DNA of 64,000 bases from Shimazuella soli (GCF_022511585.1 NZ_JAKWBN010000001.1:106269-170268), one strand, 5' to 3'; positions 15,747 through 25,208 are shown, numbered from the stretch's first letter. Program-made: numbers and translations. The notes: a model not told the origin generated them from the sequence alone.

Positions 15747-16868
15747 ATGGAGCGTGTCTTGCTACTTTCCCTTGGCTTTGGTACAGGACATAATGCCGCA
15801 GCTAAGGCATTGGAAAAACAATTTCATCACCAGCCGGGGATTACGACGGATACGATAGACCTTTTGCAATTGATTCCAAAGACCTTTCACCCCCTGCTGC
15901 AATCAGGTTATCAAGGTATGCTTGTCAAATTCCCCTCTCTTTACCATCTCTTATACGATTGGACATACCAATTTAAATTGGTTCGGTATGTATCCAAAGA
16001 GCTAGTAGAGAAGGTTGGTCTAACAATACGTTCGAAAATATTAGCACGTTTGGAGCAGTTCCAACCGACAAAAATTATTACTACTCATCCTTTTTCCCTA
16101 TTGCTGCTGCCAACAGAATGGGAAAAGGTTCCTACGATTGGCGTAGTGACTGATTATGAACTTCATCCTATGTGGTTGGTTGAATTGCCTGACTTACTGT
16201 GTGTGCCGAAAAAAATGTTAAAACGTAATATAATTGATCGTCTGCGTTGGCGTTCTGGTGTCACCGTATTAGAGACCGGACTGCCGATTGAATCGAAGTA
16301 TTATGAAGAGATAGGTAAGGGACAAGCACGATCCTGCTTATCCTTACCAGCAGATGACCCCATTATTTTGGTAATGGGTGGAGGTCTGGGATTAGGGCCT
16401 TTGGAGCAAGTAGTAGATGTATTGGATAAATTGACTCATATGCAATTTGTTATTTTAACTGGTGCCAATCAATCGCTCTATGAACGCTTAGAGAAAAAAG
16501 GTTATCAATCTCATATACGACTGGAAAAGTTTCGTCCTGATATGGAGTTATTTATGACAGCGGCTGATCTGCTCGTCACAAAACCAGGTGGAGTAACGAT
16601 TACCGAAGCGTTAGCGAAAAAGCTTCCGATGTTGTTATTTGAAGCTTTTCCTGGACAAGAAGAAGCAAATCAACAGTATTTGGTTCATCATCGTGTAGCA
16701 TTTAAAACACGGCCTGATACCGTTTGCCTGCAAATCGAAAAATTTTTCCGATCACGGGTATATCAGGAAAACATGGAGGAAAGATTTTATCCTCTCATCT
16801 CTCCTGACGCCGCTAAACGTATTGTACAAGCTACTTTGGAGGTCGGAAGATCAAAAGTATTCGTCTAA
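15747..16868 (+). CDS. UgtP-like diacylglycerol glucosyltransferase (GT28)
   Basis: The 373-residue protein has the MGDG-synthase N-terminal domain starting LLLSLGFGTGHNAAAKAL, where the Gly-rich loop and histidine bind the lipid acceptor. The C-terminal GT28 domain has MGGGLGLG and KPGGVTITEAL (UDP-sugar binding). Such enzymes transfer glucose from UDP-glucose to diacylglycerol, making glycolipid anchors for lipoteichoic acid at the inner membrane face. A strong terminator follows. The exact product (mono- or polyglucosyl lipid) cannot be told. Confidence 0.85.
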   Translation: MERVLLLSLGFGTGHNAAAKALEKQFHHQPGITTDTIDLLQLIPKTFHPLLQSGYQGMLVKFPSLYHLLYDWTYQFKLVRYVSKELVEKVGLTIRSKILARLEQFQPTKIITTHPFSLLLLPTEWEKVPTIGVVTDYELHPMWLVELPDLLCVPKKMLKRNIIDRLRWRSGVTVLETGLPIESKYYEEIGKGQARSCLSLPADDPIILVMGGGLGLGPLEQVVDVLDKLTHMQFVILTGANQSLYERLEKKGYQSHIRLEKFRPDMELFMTAADLLVTKPGGVTITEALAKKLPMLLFEAFPGQEEANQQYLVHHRVAFKTRPDTVCLQIEKFFRSRVYQENMEERFYPLISPDAAKRIVQATLEVGRSKVFV

Positions 16869-16886
16869 TTGTTTCATAATGAAAAG

Positions 16887-16915
16887 ACCCGATTTCAAAG
16901 AAATTCGGGTTTTTT
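16887..16915 (+). terminator. terminator of the ugtP-like gene
   Basis: ACCCGAttTC and GAaaTTCGGGT form a stem followed by six T, 19 bases after the stop. Confidence 0.85.
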
Positions 16916-17127
16916 ACGTTGGATTGCAAAAGGAAAGAGTGGACCAATTACTTCCTTTTGATAAAATAATATTGAAATTCACATGATTTTCGTTCGAAGT
17001 AAAAGGAATACTTGTTATTAATTGTTTTTTCTTTTTTGTAAAAATTTAATTTTCCTTTGATCATGATATCTACATAAGGCTTTGTAAAGATAAGGTTGAT
17101 CATATAGGGATTTAGGAGGTCTTACGA

Positions 17128-18066
17128 TTGGTTATCGAAAAAATCAGTTCTTTTGCAGGGAAAACTTTTACATTATGGGTCATTCTTTTCGCTATTATTG
17201 CTTATGTTTTACCGGATCAGTTCAAGTGGATTGGGGGATATGTTGTTCCTTTACTAGGGATTGTTATGTTTGGAATGGGACTCACTTTATCTGCAGATGA
17301 TTTTAAAGAAGTATTTCGCCGGCCAAAAGATGTAGCGATTGGTGTGATCTGTCACTATATCATCATGCCGGGATTGGCTTTTTTATTGGCATGGGGTTTA
17401 AATTTACCACCTGAGATTGCCGTAGGTGTTATTTTGGTAGGTTGTTGCCCGAGTGGAACAGCATCCAATGTCATGGTATTTCTGGCCAGAGGGGATGTTG
17501 CTCTTGCGGTGTCCATTGCATCTGTCTCGACGATTTTAGCACCTCTGGTAACTCCGTTGCTTATTTTGGTTTTAGCAAGTAAGTGGGTAGCTATCAATAT
17601 GGTTTCTTTAATACTTTCGATTGTCCAAGTCGTGATTATTCCTTTAGCTCTTGGATTTATCATCAAGAAATTTTTTGGTAAACAAGCAAAAGCAAGTGTA
17701 AAAGCACTGCCTCTTGTTTCCACCATCGCTATTGTTATGATTGTAGCTGGAGTAGTGGCAGGCAGTCAGGAAAAAATAGCTGCTACAGGTCTGCTGATTT
17801 TTGCAGTTGTTATTTTGCATAATATACTGGGTTTTGTCCTTGGCTTTTTTCTCTCTCGCCTGCTTGGAATGGATTTAGCAAAACAAAAGGCAGTAGCGTT
17901 GGAAGTAGGTATGCAAAACTCAGGACTTGGAGTAGCCATTGCAACAGCTAATTTCTCTCCTTTAGCAGCTGTACCAAGTGCGATTTTCAGTGTTTGGCAT
18001 AATATTTCCGGTTCTCTGTTGGCATCTCTTTTCAGCAGAATGCGTGATAAAAAAGAAATATCTTAG
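17128..18066 (+). CDS. BASS-family sodium-dependent transporter
   Basis: The 312-residue protein has nine or ten hydrophobic segments and the BASS signatures GMGLTLSADDF and GCCPSGTASNVMVFLARGD, which form the sodium and substrate site. Bacterial relatives (YocS type) carry bile acids, pantoate or other organic anions. The start is a TTG 8 bases after AGGAGGT. A shared terminator lies between it and the convergent P450 gene. The 259 bases upstream are AT-rich with no further gene; two TTGATCAT-like repeats at about 17056 and 17095 may be regulatory. Confidence 0.85.
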   Translation: MVIEKISSFAGKTFTLWVILFAIIAYVLPDQFKWIGGYVVPLLGIVMFGMGLTLSADDFKEVFRRPKDVAIGVICHYIIMPGLAFLLAWGLNLPPEIAVGVILVGCCPSGTASNVMVFLARGDVALAVSIASVSTILAPLVTPLLILVLASKWVAINMVSLILSIVQVVIIPLALGFIIKKFFGKQAKASVKALPLVSTIAIVMIVAGVVAGSQEKIAATGLLIFAVVILHNILGFVLGFFLSRLLGMDLAKQKAVALEVGMQNSGLGVAIATANFSPLAAVPSAIFSVWHNISGSLLASLFSRMRDKKEIS

Positions 18067-18075
18067 TGACGAAGA

Positions 18076-18109
18076 AAATCCCCAGTTCTACATACAGAAC
18101 TGGGGATTT
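18076..18109. terminator. bidirectional terminator
   Basis: AAATCCCCAGTTC and GAACTGGGGATTT pair perfectly around an 8-base loop between two convergent genes. Confidence 0.85.
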
Positions 18110-18126
18110 GCGTTTATTGGAGAGAA

Positions 18127-19290
18127 TTAAACTCTATCATAACGTATAGGCAATTCTTTTATCGAATAGGTAACCGTGCTTTGGTTCAATTCGATGTCTT
18201 CTGAAACTAGGCGAATATTTTTAATTCGTTCTAACAATTTTTTGATGGTAACTCCAGCTTCTACGCGTGCAAGCGGTGCTCCCAGGCAAAAATGAATCCC
18301 ATGACCAAATGCAACATGGTCCATATTTTTTCGGTCTAGATCAACCTGATCTGCATTTGGGAAAACACTTTCATCACGGTTGGCGGATGCTTGCCAAGCT
18401 GCGACCAAGTCACCTTTTTTAATGGTTTTCCCGCCTAGTACCACATCTTGTTTAGCCTTACGGGTTTGATACTGTGCAGGAGATCGCAGACGCAATACTT
18501 CTTCTAGTAGCAGGGAAGCGTCTTCTGGGTTTTTAGCAATACGTTCTTGAATATCGGGATTTTCTGCAAGTGTCAAAATGGTACTGCTGAGCCAGTTGGT
18601 TGTAGTTTCATTACCAGCCAACAGTAATACTACACAAAATCCTAACAGCTCGTCCATCGTTAGCTTTTGACCATCGAGTTCCACTTGAAGCAATTGGGAA
18701 ATGATGTCGCCTTCTGGCTTTTCTGAACGCTCTTTGATGATTTCTCTAAAATACTCTCCCATGCCTTGCTGTGCCTCGATAAACTCTTTGGCCTCAGCTT
18801 CGCTGGTAGGTTGTTTGACTATTTTAAAACTCCAGTCTTTAAACATAGCATGATCTTTGTTTGGAACTCCTAGCATGCGTGCAATTACTTGCATGGGAAC
18901 TGGAACTGCGATATCACGAACAAATTCCATTTCCCCTTTATCTGTGATGACTTGGTCCAGCAGTTCATCTACATAACTCTCGATCCAAGGTTTTAAATCC
19001 AACATTGCTTTAGGAGTGAAAGCTTGTGAAACAAGTAAGCGCAGTTTTCTATGGAAGGGTGGATCATTGGAAGACATTGCTTTATCTAAGTAATTGTCTT
19101 GTACTTTCGGCATATATTCCGAAGAGAAAATCTGATGATTGTTAAAGACGTATCTTACATCTTCATTTCGAAATACATGCCATGTACCTTTCACACCAAA
19201 CCACAAAGGATAATCTTTGTCATAATAAACAGGATTGTTTTGACGGCTTTCCTTGAACCAAGTAAAAATTTCTTCGCCTAGTTGTTTCAA
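18127..19290 (-). CDS. cytochrome P450
   Basis: The 387-residue soluble P450 has every main motif: AGNETTT in the I helix, EEVLRLRSP (ExxR) in the K helix and FGHGIHFCLGAPLAR around the heme-binding cysteine. Bacterial enzymes of this class take electrons from ferredoxin and hydroxylate fatty acids, terpenes or antibiotics. No redox partner gene is nearby. I accept a TTG start at 19290, with GGAGGA 8 bases upstream. It resembles the CYP107/CYP109 group by general look, which is a weak call. Confidence 0.93.
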   Translation of the reverse strand: MKQLGEEIFTWFKESRQNNPVYYDKDYPLWFGVKGTWHVFRNEDVRYVFNNHQIFSSEYMPKVQDNYLDKAMSSNDPPFHRKLRLLVSQAFTPKAMLDLKPWIESYVDELLDQVITDKGEMEFVRDIAVPVPMQVIARMLGVPNKDHAMFKDWSFKIVKQPTSEAEAKEFIEAQQGMGEYFREIIKERSEKPEGDIISQLLQVELDGQKLTMDELLGFCVVLLLAGNETTTNWLSSTILTLAENPDIQERIAKNPEDASLLLEEVLRLRSPAQYQTRKAKQDVVLGGKTIKKGDLVAAWQASANRDESVFPNADQVDLDRKNMDHVAFGHGIHFCLGAPLARVEAGVTIKKLLERIKNIRLVSEDIELNQSTVTYSIKELPIRYDRV

Positions 19291-19681
19291 TAGAGAAATC
19301 CTCCTCTAAGATGTTATAAAGGTAATATTACTATCGTACTAAATCTTCTGATTAAAATAAACAGTTAATTTCATTTTAAACAATTAATGTTTTTCAAATA
19401 ATAGAATATATTTTCTATTGTATGTATTTCGATAAACAAAGGAGAAACCCAGTGGACATGCATATGGAAAGAAAAATTATAGGGCTGCAAATAGAAATAC
19501 TTTGCTTTCATCGTGAGATGGGAGATATATTTTCGGAAACTGGCAATTTTTCTTCGTCCAGTGACGTTGAAAAAACGAAAAGAGAGTAGTACTAGGCATA
19601 TGCCTTTCTTTTCAGTATGAATAGCCAATCGTTAGGAGGAGATGGTCATGATCTGTCAGAGGATTTATTTCTGTTTCCTCC
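19291..19681. other. intergenic region without a supported gene
   Basis: This AT-rich stretch of 391 bases contains one weak minus-strand frame (19371-19628) with no ribosome site and unlikely composition. I see no hairpin or repeat that can be defended. Confidence 0.5.
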
Positions 19682-19972
19682 TTAAGGCCAAGTGACATCT
19701 ACTAGCAGATGAAAAGGGATCTTTTCTATCTGACTTCCATTGCTAAGTTGGATATATTTTTTTCCCGTATCTATTTTATCGACAAAGCCACAGAAATCAG
19801 TGATCTCATAAGTTGTTACATAAGTAGCTAGTATCGGTTGTTCGTATTCTAACGCTTCTTGGATAATATAAGAGATCATTTCCCATTGTTGTTCATCTAA
19901 AACAGGCGGCGTTATTTTTGTTGCCGCTTTTCGCTGTTCCAAGAGTGCCTTTCGATGTTCAGGAAGAAACAT
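19682..19972 (-). CDS. YolD-like protein, shorter copy
   Basis: The 96-residue protein is a YolD-like protein: LPEHRKALLEQRK at the start, PPVLDEQQWEMISYIIQEAL, then FCGFVDKID and YIQLSNGSQIEKIPFHLLVDV. YolD genes usually travel with Y-family polymerases in the SOS response. It follows another copy at 20076 with about 100 bases between, in the same direction. It lacks the first 15-20 residues of that copy. Confidence 0.8.
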   Translation of the reverse strand: MFLPEHRKALLEQRKAATKITPPVLDEQQWEMISYIIQEALEYEQPILATYVTTYEITDFCGFVDKIDTGKKYIQLSNGSQIEKIPFHLLVDVTWP

Positions 19973-20075
19973 ACGGCTTCCTTTTATCTATACGTTAGTT
20001 AAATTAAACTTCTATTTTATATCGTTTTACGATGTGGACATATACACATCGTAATCTTTGAATATCATATTTTTC

Positions 20076-20414
20076 CTACGGCCATTCGACATTTATGAGT
20101 TTATCAAGTAGAATTTGTTTCTTGTGACTACCGTTAGATAATTGAATCACTTGAGAATAGGCATTGATTTCATCAATAAAACCACAAAACTGTTCTGGGG
20201 AATACTTTGTTGCAAAGGTGACTACCACTGGTTTTTCTGCTTCTACAGCCTCTTGTAAAATATAGTTAATATGGTTCTTTTGATCTTCATCTAGTTCAGG
20301 TGGAGTATATTCCATCTGTTTACGTCTCATTTCCTCTAAACCTTTTCGATGCTCTGGAAGGACAAAACGGCTACCCTCAAATAAAAGATTTTGTCTATTT
20401 AGTGTAGAGCCCAT
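20076..20414 (-). CDS. yolD: YolD-like protein
   Basis: The 112-residue protein shares with the next gene RFVLPEHRKGLEEMRRKQ, PPELDEDQKNHINYILQEAV, FCGFIDEI and the closing INVEWP. This is the YolD-like family, whose members sit next to UvrX/YqjW-type translesion polymerases in Bacillales. Here the polymerase gene (25378) lies upstream on the same strand, but a Tn554-like element and a high-GC cassette lie in between. A 26-base perfect palindrome overlaps its promoter region. The ATG has a GGGGGT site at good distance. Confidence 0.85.
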   Translation of the reverse strand: MGSTLNRQNLLFEGSRFVLPEHRKGLEEMRRKQMEYTPPELDEDQKNHINYILQEAVEAEKPVVVTFATKYSPEQFCGFIDEINAYSQVIQLSNGSHKKQILLDKLINVEWP

Positions 20415-20438
20415 ATTGATTACCCCCTGTAACTACAT

Positions 20439-20464
20439 AATACACGAATATATATTCGTGTATT
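20439..20464. promoter_or_regulatory. 26-base perfect palindrome, probable SOS-type operator
   Basis: Each arm is AATACACGAATAT or its complement. The centre reads CGAAT-atat-ATTCG, one transition per half away from the Bacillus LexA box CGAAC-N4-GTTCG. It lies 25 bases upstream of the yolD-like gene. Confidence 0.6.
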
Positions 20465-20620
20465 CCTGGTTAATGTTGGGTTTTAGAAACAGTCCTGCTA
20501 TGAGGTTTCGAAAGTGGGGTTCCGACAGAAAAACGCGGATTTACCACGTTTAGCATTTAGATTAATAAAAAAGATTTGATACAAGAATTAAAAAAGCTTA
20601 ATTTCCTTTGATAAATTGGA

Positions 20621-20684
20621 TTGTAACATGCTTTCCTAATTTGCTATCATTGATATAAGTATTGTTGGTGTGGGCAAAGCCCAC
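20621..20684 (+). promoter_or_regulatory. promoter and leader hairpin of cassette D
   Basis: TTGTAA, 18 bases, then TATCAT with an upstream TG (extended -10) lies just before the composition changes. A perfect hairpin GTGGGC/GCCCAC follows in the leader (20670-20684). Confidence 0.6.
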
Positions 20685-20704
20685 TTGAACCTCAAGGAGT
20701 CACC

Positions 20705-21493
20705 GTGAGCGAGTTCGGGTTCACCTCCCTTCCGAGCGGATTCATTCCCACCGTCCACGACATGGGACCTCTGCTGCCCGAATGGCTGCAGAAGGCCATT
20801 GACACTCTCTGGGAACGAAAGCTCCGTGAGGCTTACAATGGTCGTACCTATGCAGCCGTTGTAAGTGACGATGCGAAGGATGTCTTCCTCTGGGAAACCT
20901 CCTTCGCCGTGCGCGCATTGCGCGTAATCTTCAAGGAGTTGGAGATCAACGTCGACATGATCGACATGACCTCCGCAGAGCTGGACGAGGCCATCGAGAA
21001 GATCAGCATGACTGAACAGCCCGACGAATCGATCGTCGTATCGGTCAAGCTGATTGGAGATGTCCTGAAGGTCAAGATGGATTTCAAGACTGTGGGCATG
21101 GCCAGCATCGGCTTGACTCCGGAGGGTGTCGCCGTCATCGGCAACCGCCACTGGATGGGTGCATCTCTCTTCTCAGGAGTCCTCGATGAACTCGACCTCT
21201 TCTCTGACGCACGGCGTCAAATCCAGATGACGTCGGGGCTTCCGCCCCACAACCTGCGGATCATCGGCATCGTGCGGAATGAAGTTGACAAGCGACACAT
21301 CCACTACGTGAGTGTCTTCGATGCCCCGGAGATGGATGAGTGCCTCCGTCTCTTCGACCTTCAGAAGAACATGGACTGGATGGACAGGTTCGTCTTCATT
21401 CCCAAGGGTGGAGTGGACGAGGAGCTCTCCAAGCATGAGGATAAGTGGGAATACATGAAGACGGCGCTGGAAGCAGCGCTGAAGCTGGTGTGA
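20705..21493 (+). CDS. high-GC cassette D: 262-residue soluble protein
   Basis: The product is not recognised with confidence. Codons are strongly G/C-ending. The start is a GTG after AAGGAG. The central part (VSVKLIGDVLKVKMD, then IIGIVRNEVDKRHIHYVSVFD) has an alternation of strands that recalls Nudix-fold phosphoesterase-like proteins, but the Nudix box is not seen, so this is only a suggestion. No signal peptide or membrane segment. It lies beyond the tnpC end of the Tn554-like element, where Tn554 carries its passengers, and may therefore be a passenger gene. A strong hairpin follows. Confidence 0.7.
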   Translation: MSEFGFTSLPSGFIPTVHDMGPLLPEWLQKAIDTLWERKLREAYNGRTYAAVVSDDAKDVFLWETSFAVRALRVIFKELEINVDMIDMTSAELDEAIEKISMTEQPDESIVVSVKLIGDVLKVKMDFKTVGMASIGLTPEGVAVIGNRHWMGASLFSGVLDELDLFSDARRQIQMTSGLPPHNLRIIGIVRNEVDKRHIHYVSVFDAPEMDECLRLFDLQKNMDWMDRFVFIPKGGVDEELSKHEDKWEYMKTALEAALKLV

Positions 21494-21505
21494 CCCACAC
21501 CAACC

Positions 21506-21538
21506 GCACCCCGCTTTCTCTTCGGAGTAGCGGGGTGC
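21506..21538 (+). terminator. terminator hairpin of cassette D
   Basis: GCACCCCGC and GCGGGGTGC pair perfectly around a 15-base loop, 13 bases after the stop. The T run is weak. Confidence 0.75.
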
Positions 21539-21582
21539 GCGACTTTACAAACAAAAAAATCCCCATGTGTTACTGAGATTTG

Positions 21583-21599
21583 ACTTCAGGCCCTGAAGT
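21583..21599. repeat. short palindrome between cassette D and tnpC
   Basis: ACTTCAGG and CCTGAAGT are separated by one base. It lies near a GATGTA (about 21614), the core used by Tn554. It may be near the element end or be part of a terminator. Confidence 0.35.
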
Positions 21600-21755
21600 T
21601 GCTGCTATGCTGATGTACATTATTTTCAAATAGTAGTGAAACGGTAAATATTCCCTAAAATCAGCATAAAACGAGCTATTCTGTATATGTACTCTGCTTG
21701 ACATCCATTACATACTAGTGATTTGCTAGCTTGGTATATAAAACCCTTTGCGCTG

Positions 21756-22136
21756 TTAAAGAGAATCATAGACCTTTCCTCTCAAGAGTTTTAATTCATT
21801 TTTTAACCTCTGATTTTCCTCTTCTAACAGCTTAATACGTTTGTTCTTGGCTGCCAATAAAACGTCTTTACTGTGATCGGTCATATTTTGTTTTACTACT
21901 GGTAAAGAGCGACGATCTTGCTGATTTCTTAGCTGTTCAATACGACTCCTTATCTCTTTTTGATTATAGAGATACGATTTGCTTACCTTTGCTATCTTAG
22001 CAACATTGTTAAAGTTAATGGATTCCTTGTTTCTAATAAGCTGTTGGATAGCATTATCTACTTTTAGAGAGGCATCGATGCTTTTTTGTCTTGCAAATTG
22101 CTTCATTCCTTCTATATTACGTTTTAGAGTCATCAT
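21756..22136 (-). CDS. tnpC: Tn554 TnpC-like protein
   Basis: The 126-residue product has a TnpC/DUF6262 look: a helix-turn-helix-like part (INFNNVAKIAKVSKSYLYN, where a resistant-to-abbreviation sequence of helices fits DNA binding) and a C-terminal coiled coil (LLEEENQRLKNELKLL). In Tn554, TnpC affects the orientation and rate of insertion. The start overlaps the end of tnpB by about 20 bases, consistent with coupled translation. Confidence 0.8.
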   Translation of the reverse strand: MMTLKRNIEGMKQFARQKSIDASLKVDNAIQQLIRNKESINFNNVAKIAKVSKSYLYNQKEIRSRIEQLRNQQDRRSLPVVKQNMTDHSKDVLLAAKNKRIKLLEEENQRLKNELKLLRGKVYDSL

Positions 22137-24069
22137 GACGTTCCTCTCCAGTGTATTCTCGTCCTTTTTTTCCAGCCATATGATGTACTTTTCCGTCTTG
22201 TAATGCTTCTAAAATGGGTTCTAACCGATTCAATAATGTCTGATTCTTTTCAACCCACATATTCCGTCCTAGATTTTTTCCACGTGTGATGATCTCTTTT
22301 GCACGGCGTATTTCTATTTCATACTGTGGGAGGAAGTCAGGTGTAGTACAAAAATTCCGACAGGAGAGGCAAGGGTTAGCTTGAGTAGGGCAAGGTTGTT
22401 TAATAGGCTTCATGCAATACCCTAGTTCCAATTGTACGGCATCTAAATTATGACGAATGTATTCCCATTCAATACTGTCTTCCTGCTCAATATCTTGACC
22501 AGAAATTTGCATCGGTTTACCACCATTTTCATTTATTCGAAAGAGGCCATTTTTCGTAGCCTCTTCCCAAGATCTACGCATCGTGTCATCAAGAATTTGG
22601 GCATAATGCAAAGTCATTTCAGGAGACATATGTGCCATCCATTTTTGTACATGTATAAGGTCCATACCATTGTTAATCAATTCAACAGCCTTCGTATGAC
22701 GAAAAGCGTGATTTCCAAATCTATATATGTTTCCATCTTTGTCTAGGATGTTTTTTTGCTTCGCAAGTCGATTCATTGCATGTTGTACACATTGTGCAAG
22801 AATGGGTTTTCCCACTCGTGGTCCACTTAAGCGAGCAAATAAAAATCGATTAGGATTTGTTTCCTCTGTACTTAATTCAGCGATCTGTTGACTCAAAATT
22901 TTCAACATGGCTGCTACTTCATCTGTAATAGGAACTTTGTGTCTTTTTACGTTGGTTTTAACAATATCGCCTTGTAAATACCATCCTAAATCAGTACGAT
23001 GTAAACAGGTATCGTACCGAAGATTTAATATATCTGAAATTCTCCAACCGGAAGCTCTAAGTAAGATAACGATGGGAATATATTCGGATGGACTTAGATA
23101 TTCCAAATTATCTTCAAGTTGTTGAATCACTTCCTCAGGAATATATTTGGCTGCTGAGCGATAGGTAAGCGGTTTTTTGGTGATTTCTTCTCTGAATAAT
23201 AATCTATTCACTGAGATTTTAGGTGCTTCAGGGTACTCTGCTCGTTCAATGTATTCAAGAAACACATATAAAGAAGACCAGTAGTTTTTCGTAAGTTGAG
23301 GATAATTTTCTTTGTGCCAGACCATATATTTTTCCATATGTCCTCTATTTAGTCGACTTAAGTCGATCCATTCGGGATAATGTTCTTCAAGAAAACGGAA
23401 GAACATCGCTAGTGCGATACGATTTTCTCTCAGTTGATTTATTCCAATCAAATAGACCTTCATTTTAAAATATCGTTTTACGAATGGTCTATACTTTTCT
23501 GGAATCGAGTCAAAGGTGAGGAGATACTCCGTTTTTGTCAAACTCAGTTTAGCTCCTGGAATTTTTCTTATGTCCCAAATATCCTTGTCGAATTCGTCTC
23601 TAGTGTCATAAAAATCATGATAAAATTTACACAGTTGTTTAAATACCGTTTCATGAGGAGTTGTTTTTTTGTTATGTAAGCGAATGTTTCTTGAAATAAG
23701 AAAGGATCTATGCTGTATTTTAGCTTTATCATACAAGATCTCGACAAATGAATTTGCAGTTGGGTAGTACTGATTCAAAAAAATGGCTAGTGAATGGATG
23801 CCTTTCCTGTATGTAGACATGGACCCTAACTTTAAGGTTTTTTCGGTCAGTCTTTTTGCGAAATAGTACTTAGATTCGATTCTTAGACTGGGATTTAAGA
23901 TTCTGGAGAAATCAATATCTTCTGTATGTATAACGTTTAAAGGTTGGTTTTCCCGACCAAAAAAGCTATCACATAAATTCCATCTGTCTCTCTCCCAATA
24001 ACCATTTATCATTTGATTCATTTCGTTAACTCTTTCTTGAGAAGGTTTAAGTTGATGTTTCGTACTCAT
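22117..24069 (-). CDS. tnpB: Tn554 TnpB-like tyrosine recombinase
   Basis: The 650-residue protein has an N-terminal SAM-like core-binding region and a C-terminal tyrosine recombinase domain. Catalytic residues are visible: the arginine in LLRASGWRISDILNL, HAFRHTKAVELINNG (H-x-x-R), and the histidine and tyrosine in WMAHMSPEMTLHYAQ. A cysteine cluster (CPTQANPCLSCRNFC) near residue 560 suggests a small zinc-binding region, usual in this family. It starts 4 bases inside the end of tnpA. Length equals that of Tn554 TnpB. Confidence 0.9.
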   Translation of the reverse strand: MSTKHQLKPSQERVNEMNQMINGYWERDRWNLCDSFFGRENQPLNVIHTEDIDFSRILNPSLRIESKYYFAKRLTEKTLKLGSMSTYRKGIHSLAIFLNQYYPTANSFVEILYDKAKIQHRSFLISRNIRLHNKKTTPHETVFKQLCKFYHDFYDTRDEFDKDIWDIRKIPGAKLSLTKTEYLLTFDSIPEKYRPFVKRYFKMKVYLIGINQLRENRIALAMFFRFLEEHYPEWIDLSRLNRGHMEKYMVWHKENYPQLTKNYWSSLYVFLEYIERAEYPEAPKISVNRLLFREEITKKPLTYRSAAKYIPEEVIQQLEDNLEYLSPSEYIPIVILLRASGWRISDILNLRYDTCLHRTDLGWYLQGDIVKTNVKRHKVPITDEVAAMLKILSQQIAELSTEETNPNRFLFARLSGPRVGKPILAQCVQHAMNRLAKQKNILDKDGNIYRFGNHAFRHTKAVELINNGMDLIHVQKWMAHMSPEMTLHYAQILDDTMRRSWEEATKNGLFRINENGGKPMQISGQDIEQEDSIEWEYIRHNLDAVQLELGYCMKPIKQPCPTQANPCLSCRNFCTTPDFLPQYEIEIRRAKEIITRGKNLGRNMWVEKNQTLLNRLEPILEALQDGKVHHMAGKKGREYTGEERHDDSKT

Positions 24070-25208
24070 CTAGTCTCTCCTTGGTTTTTAGCTATTCGAA
24101 TCTTCTCCTCCACTTTCTCCCAGTCCCGTTTCAAATCTTCATCACTAGGATGTACATACATTTGAATGGTTGTTTGAACATGTGCATGTCCTGCTCGTTT
24201 CATTAGGTGTTCATCTTTCCAACCAGCTCTTCTTAGAGTTGTTAAAGAACTGTGGCGTAGCATATGAGGAGTACAATGTATACCTGTTTTTGCTTTCAGA
24301 CGATTGAATAAAGAAACAATATCTTGATATTCTAAGGGTTGGTGCTTATTAGGACCTGAAACTTTGATAAACACGAAGTTCGTATCTACTTCTTCTGTGT
24401 GAAACATGGAAATATACTCTAAATAGGTGTTGATTAATTCTTCAGATACATCGATACTTCTGCAACTATGTACTGTTTTGATCTCCGCAAAATTAATTAG
24501 TTCCCCTCGATCTTGGATTTGTATTTTTCTGGCATCGATTTTGAAATCCTCTAACCATAAAGATAAGGCTTCTCCTATTCTCATTGAACTTTCCCATAGT
24601 AATTGAATGAGAAATTGATCCCTTAAGTTGGTACATGCATTCATAATCTTTTTTACTTGTTCTTTTGTTAATGTTTTAGGGTGTTCCTTTGGTGTTTTCA
24701 TTTTAAGCAGGTTTTTCGTATAGCTCTTGTTTTTTGATAGATGATACAAGAAACCTTTAAAATTCCCTTGGGAGCCTAACATGGAACGTTTTAATTGTTC
24801 TGAGATGGTGTTTTCATCATTCCCACTACGTACTAGATAGTCATAAAAATGGGTGACAGTGTTAATCACCGCGTTCACTGTTCTTGGTCTTCTAGCTGAC
24901 TCAATAGTCTGAATAGGGGATACATTCAGTTTTTGGTATGGATTTTTCAACCACTGGAAGAACTCTGCCATATCTTCTAGTTTTACTTGAGTGTAATCTA
25001 ATTTTTTTTGTTCCAAGTAATCAAAATACAATTTCAGATGATAACTATAAGTTCGTAATGAATTTCTTGCTCCCCCAATGTTATCTTTGAATTTTAAATA
25101 CTTTATGATTATCGGAATAGGTTCCCCAGATGAATCCACAACTATATACCGTTCTTTTCCGTCATACGTAGTTACGGTTTCTACACGAATATCCTTATCC
25201 TCCCTCAA
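24066..25208 (-). CDS. tnpA: Tn554 TnpA-like tyrosine recombinase
   Basis: The 380-residue product is the first gene of the module. It has a core-binding domain (SLRTYSYHLKLYFDYLEQ) and the catalytic domain with LLWESSMRIGEALSL (first arginine), CTPHMLRHSSLTTLRRAG (H-x-x-R) and RAGHAHVQTTIQMYVHPS (histidine and tyrosine nucleophile). All catalytic residues are present, so the enzyme looks intact. The gene is followed immediately by tnpB. The about 170 bases upstream, up to the polymerase gene, hold no repeat that I can define as the element end. Confidence 0.9.
   Translation of the reverse strand: MREDKDIRVETVTTYDGKERYIVVDSSGEPIPIIIKYLKFKDNIGGARNSLRTYSYHLKLYFDYLEQKKLDYTQVKLEDMAEFFQWLKNPYQKLNVSPIQTIESARRPRTVNAVINTVTHFYDYLVRSGNDENTISEQLKRSMLGSQGNFKGFLYHLSKNKSYTKNLLKMKTPKEHPKTLTKEQVKKIMNACTNLRDQFLIQLLWESSMRIGEALSLWLEDFKIDARKIQIQDRGELINFAEIKTVHSCRSIDVSEELINTYLEYISMFHTEEVDTNFVFIKVSGPNKHQPLEYQDIVSLFNRLKAKTGIHCTPHMLRHSSLTTLRRAGWKDEHLMKRAGHAHVQTTIQMYVHPSDEDLKRDWEKVEEKIRIAKNQGETR

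Larger units (their letters stand above)
21756..25208 (-). mobile_element. Tn554-like site-specific transposon, tnpABC core
   Basis: Three overlapping genes in the order tnpA-tnpB-tnpC, two of them tyrosine recombinases, form the transposition module of Tn554-type elements. These insert at fixed sites without terminal inverted repeats, so ends cannot be set from sequence alone. The element separates a Y-family polymerase from yolD-like genes. Confidence 0.8.

Noticed and set aside
19371..19628. 85-codon minus-strand frame upstream of the P450 gene.
   Set aside because: No ribosome site, AT-driven composition and no recognisable domain.
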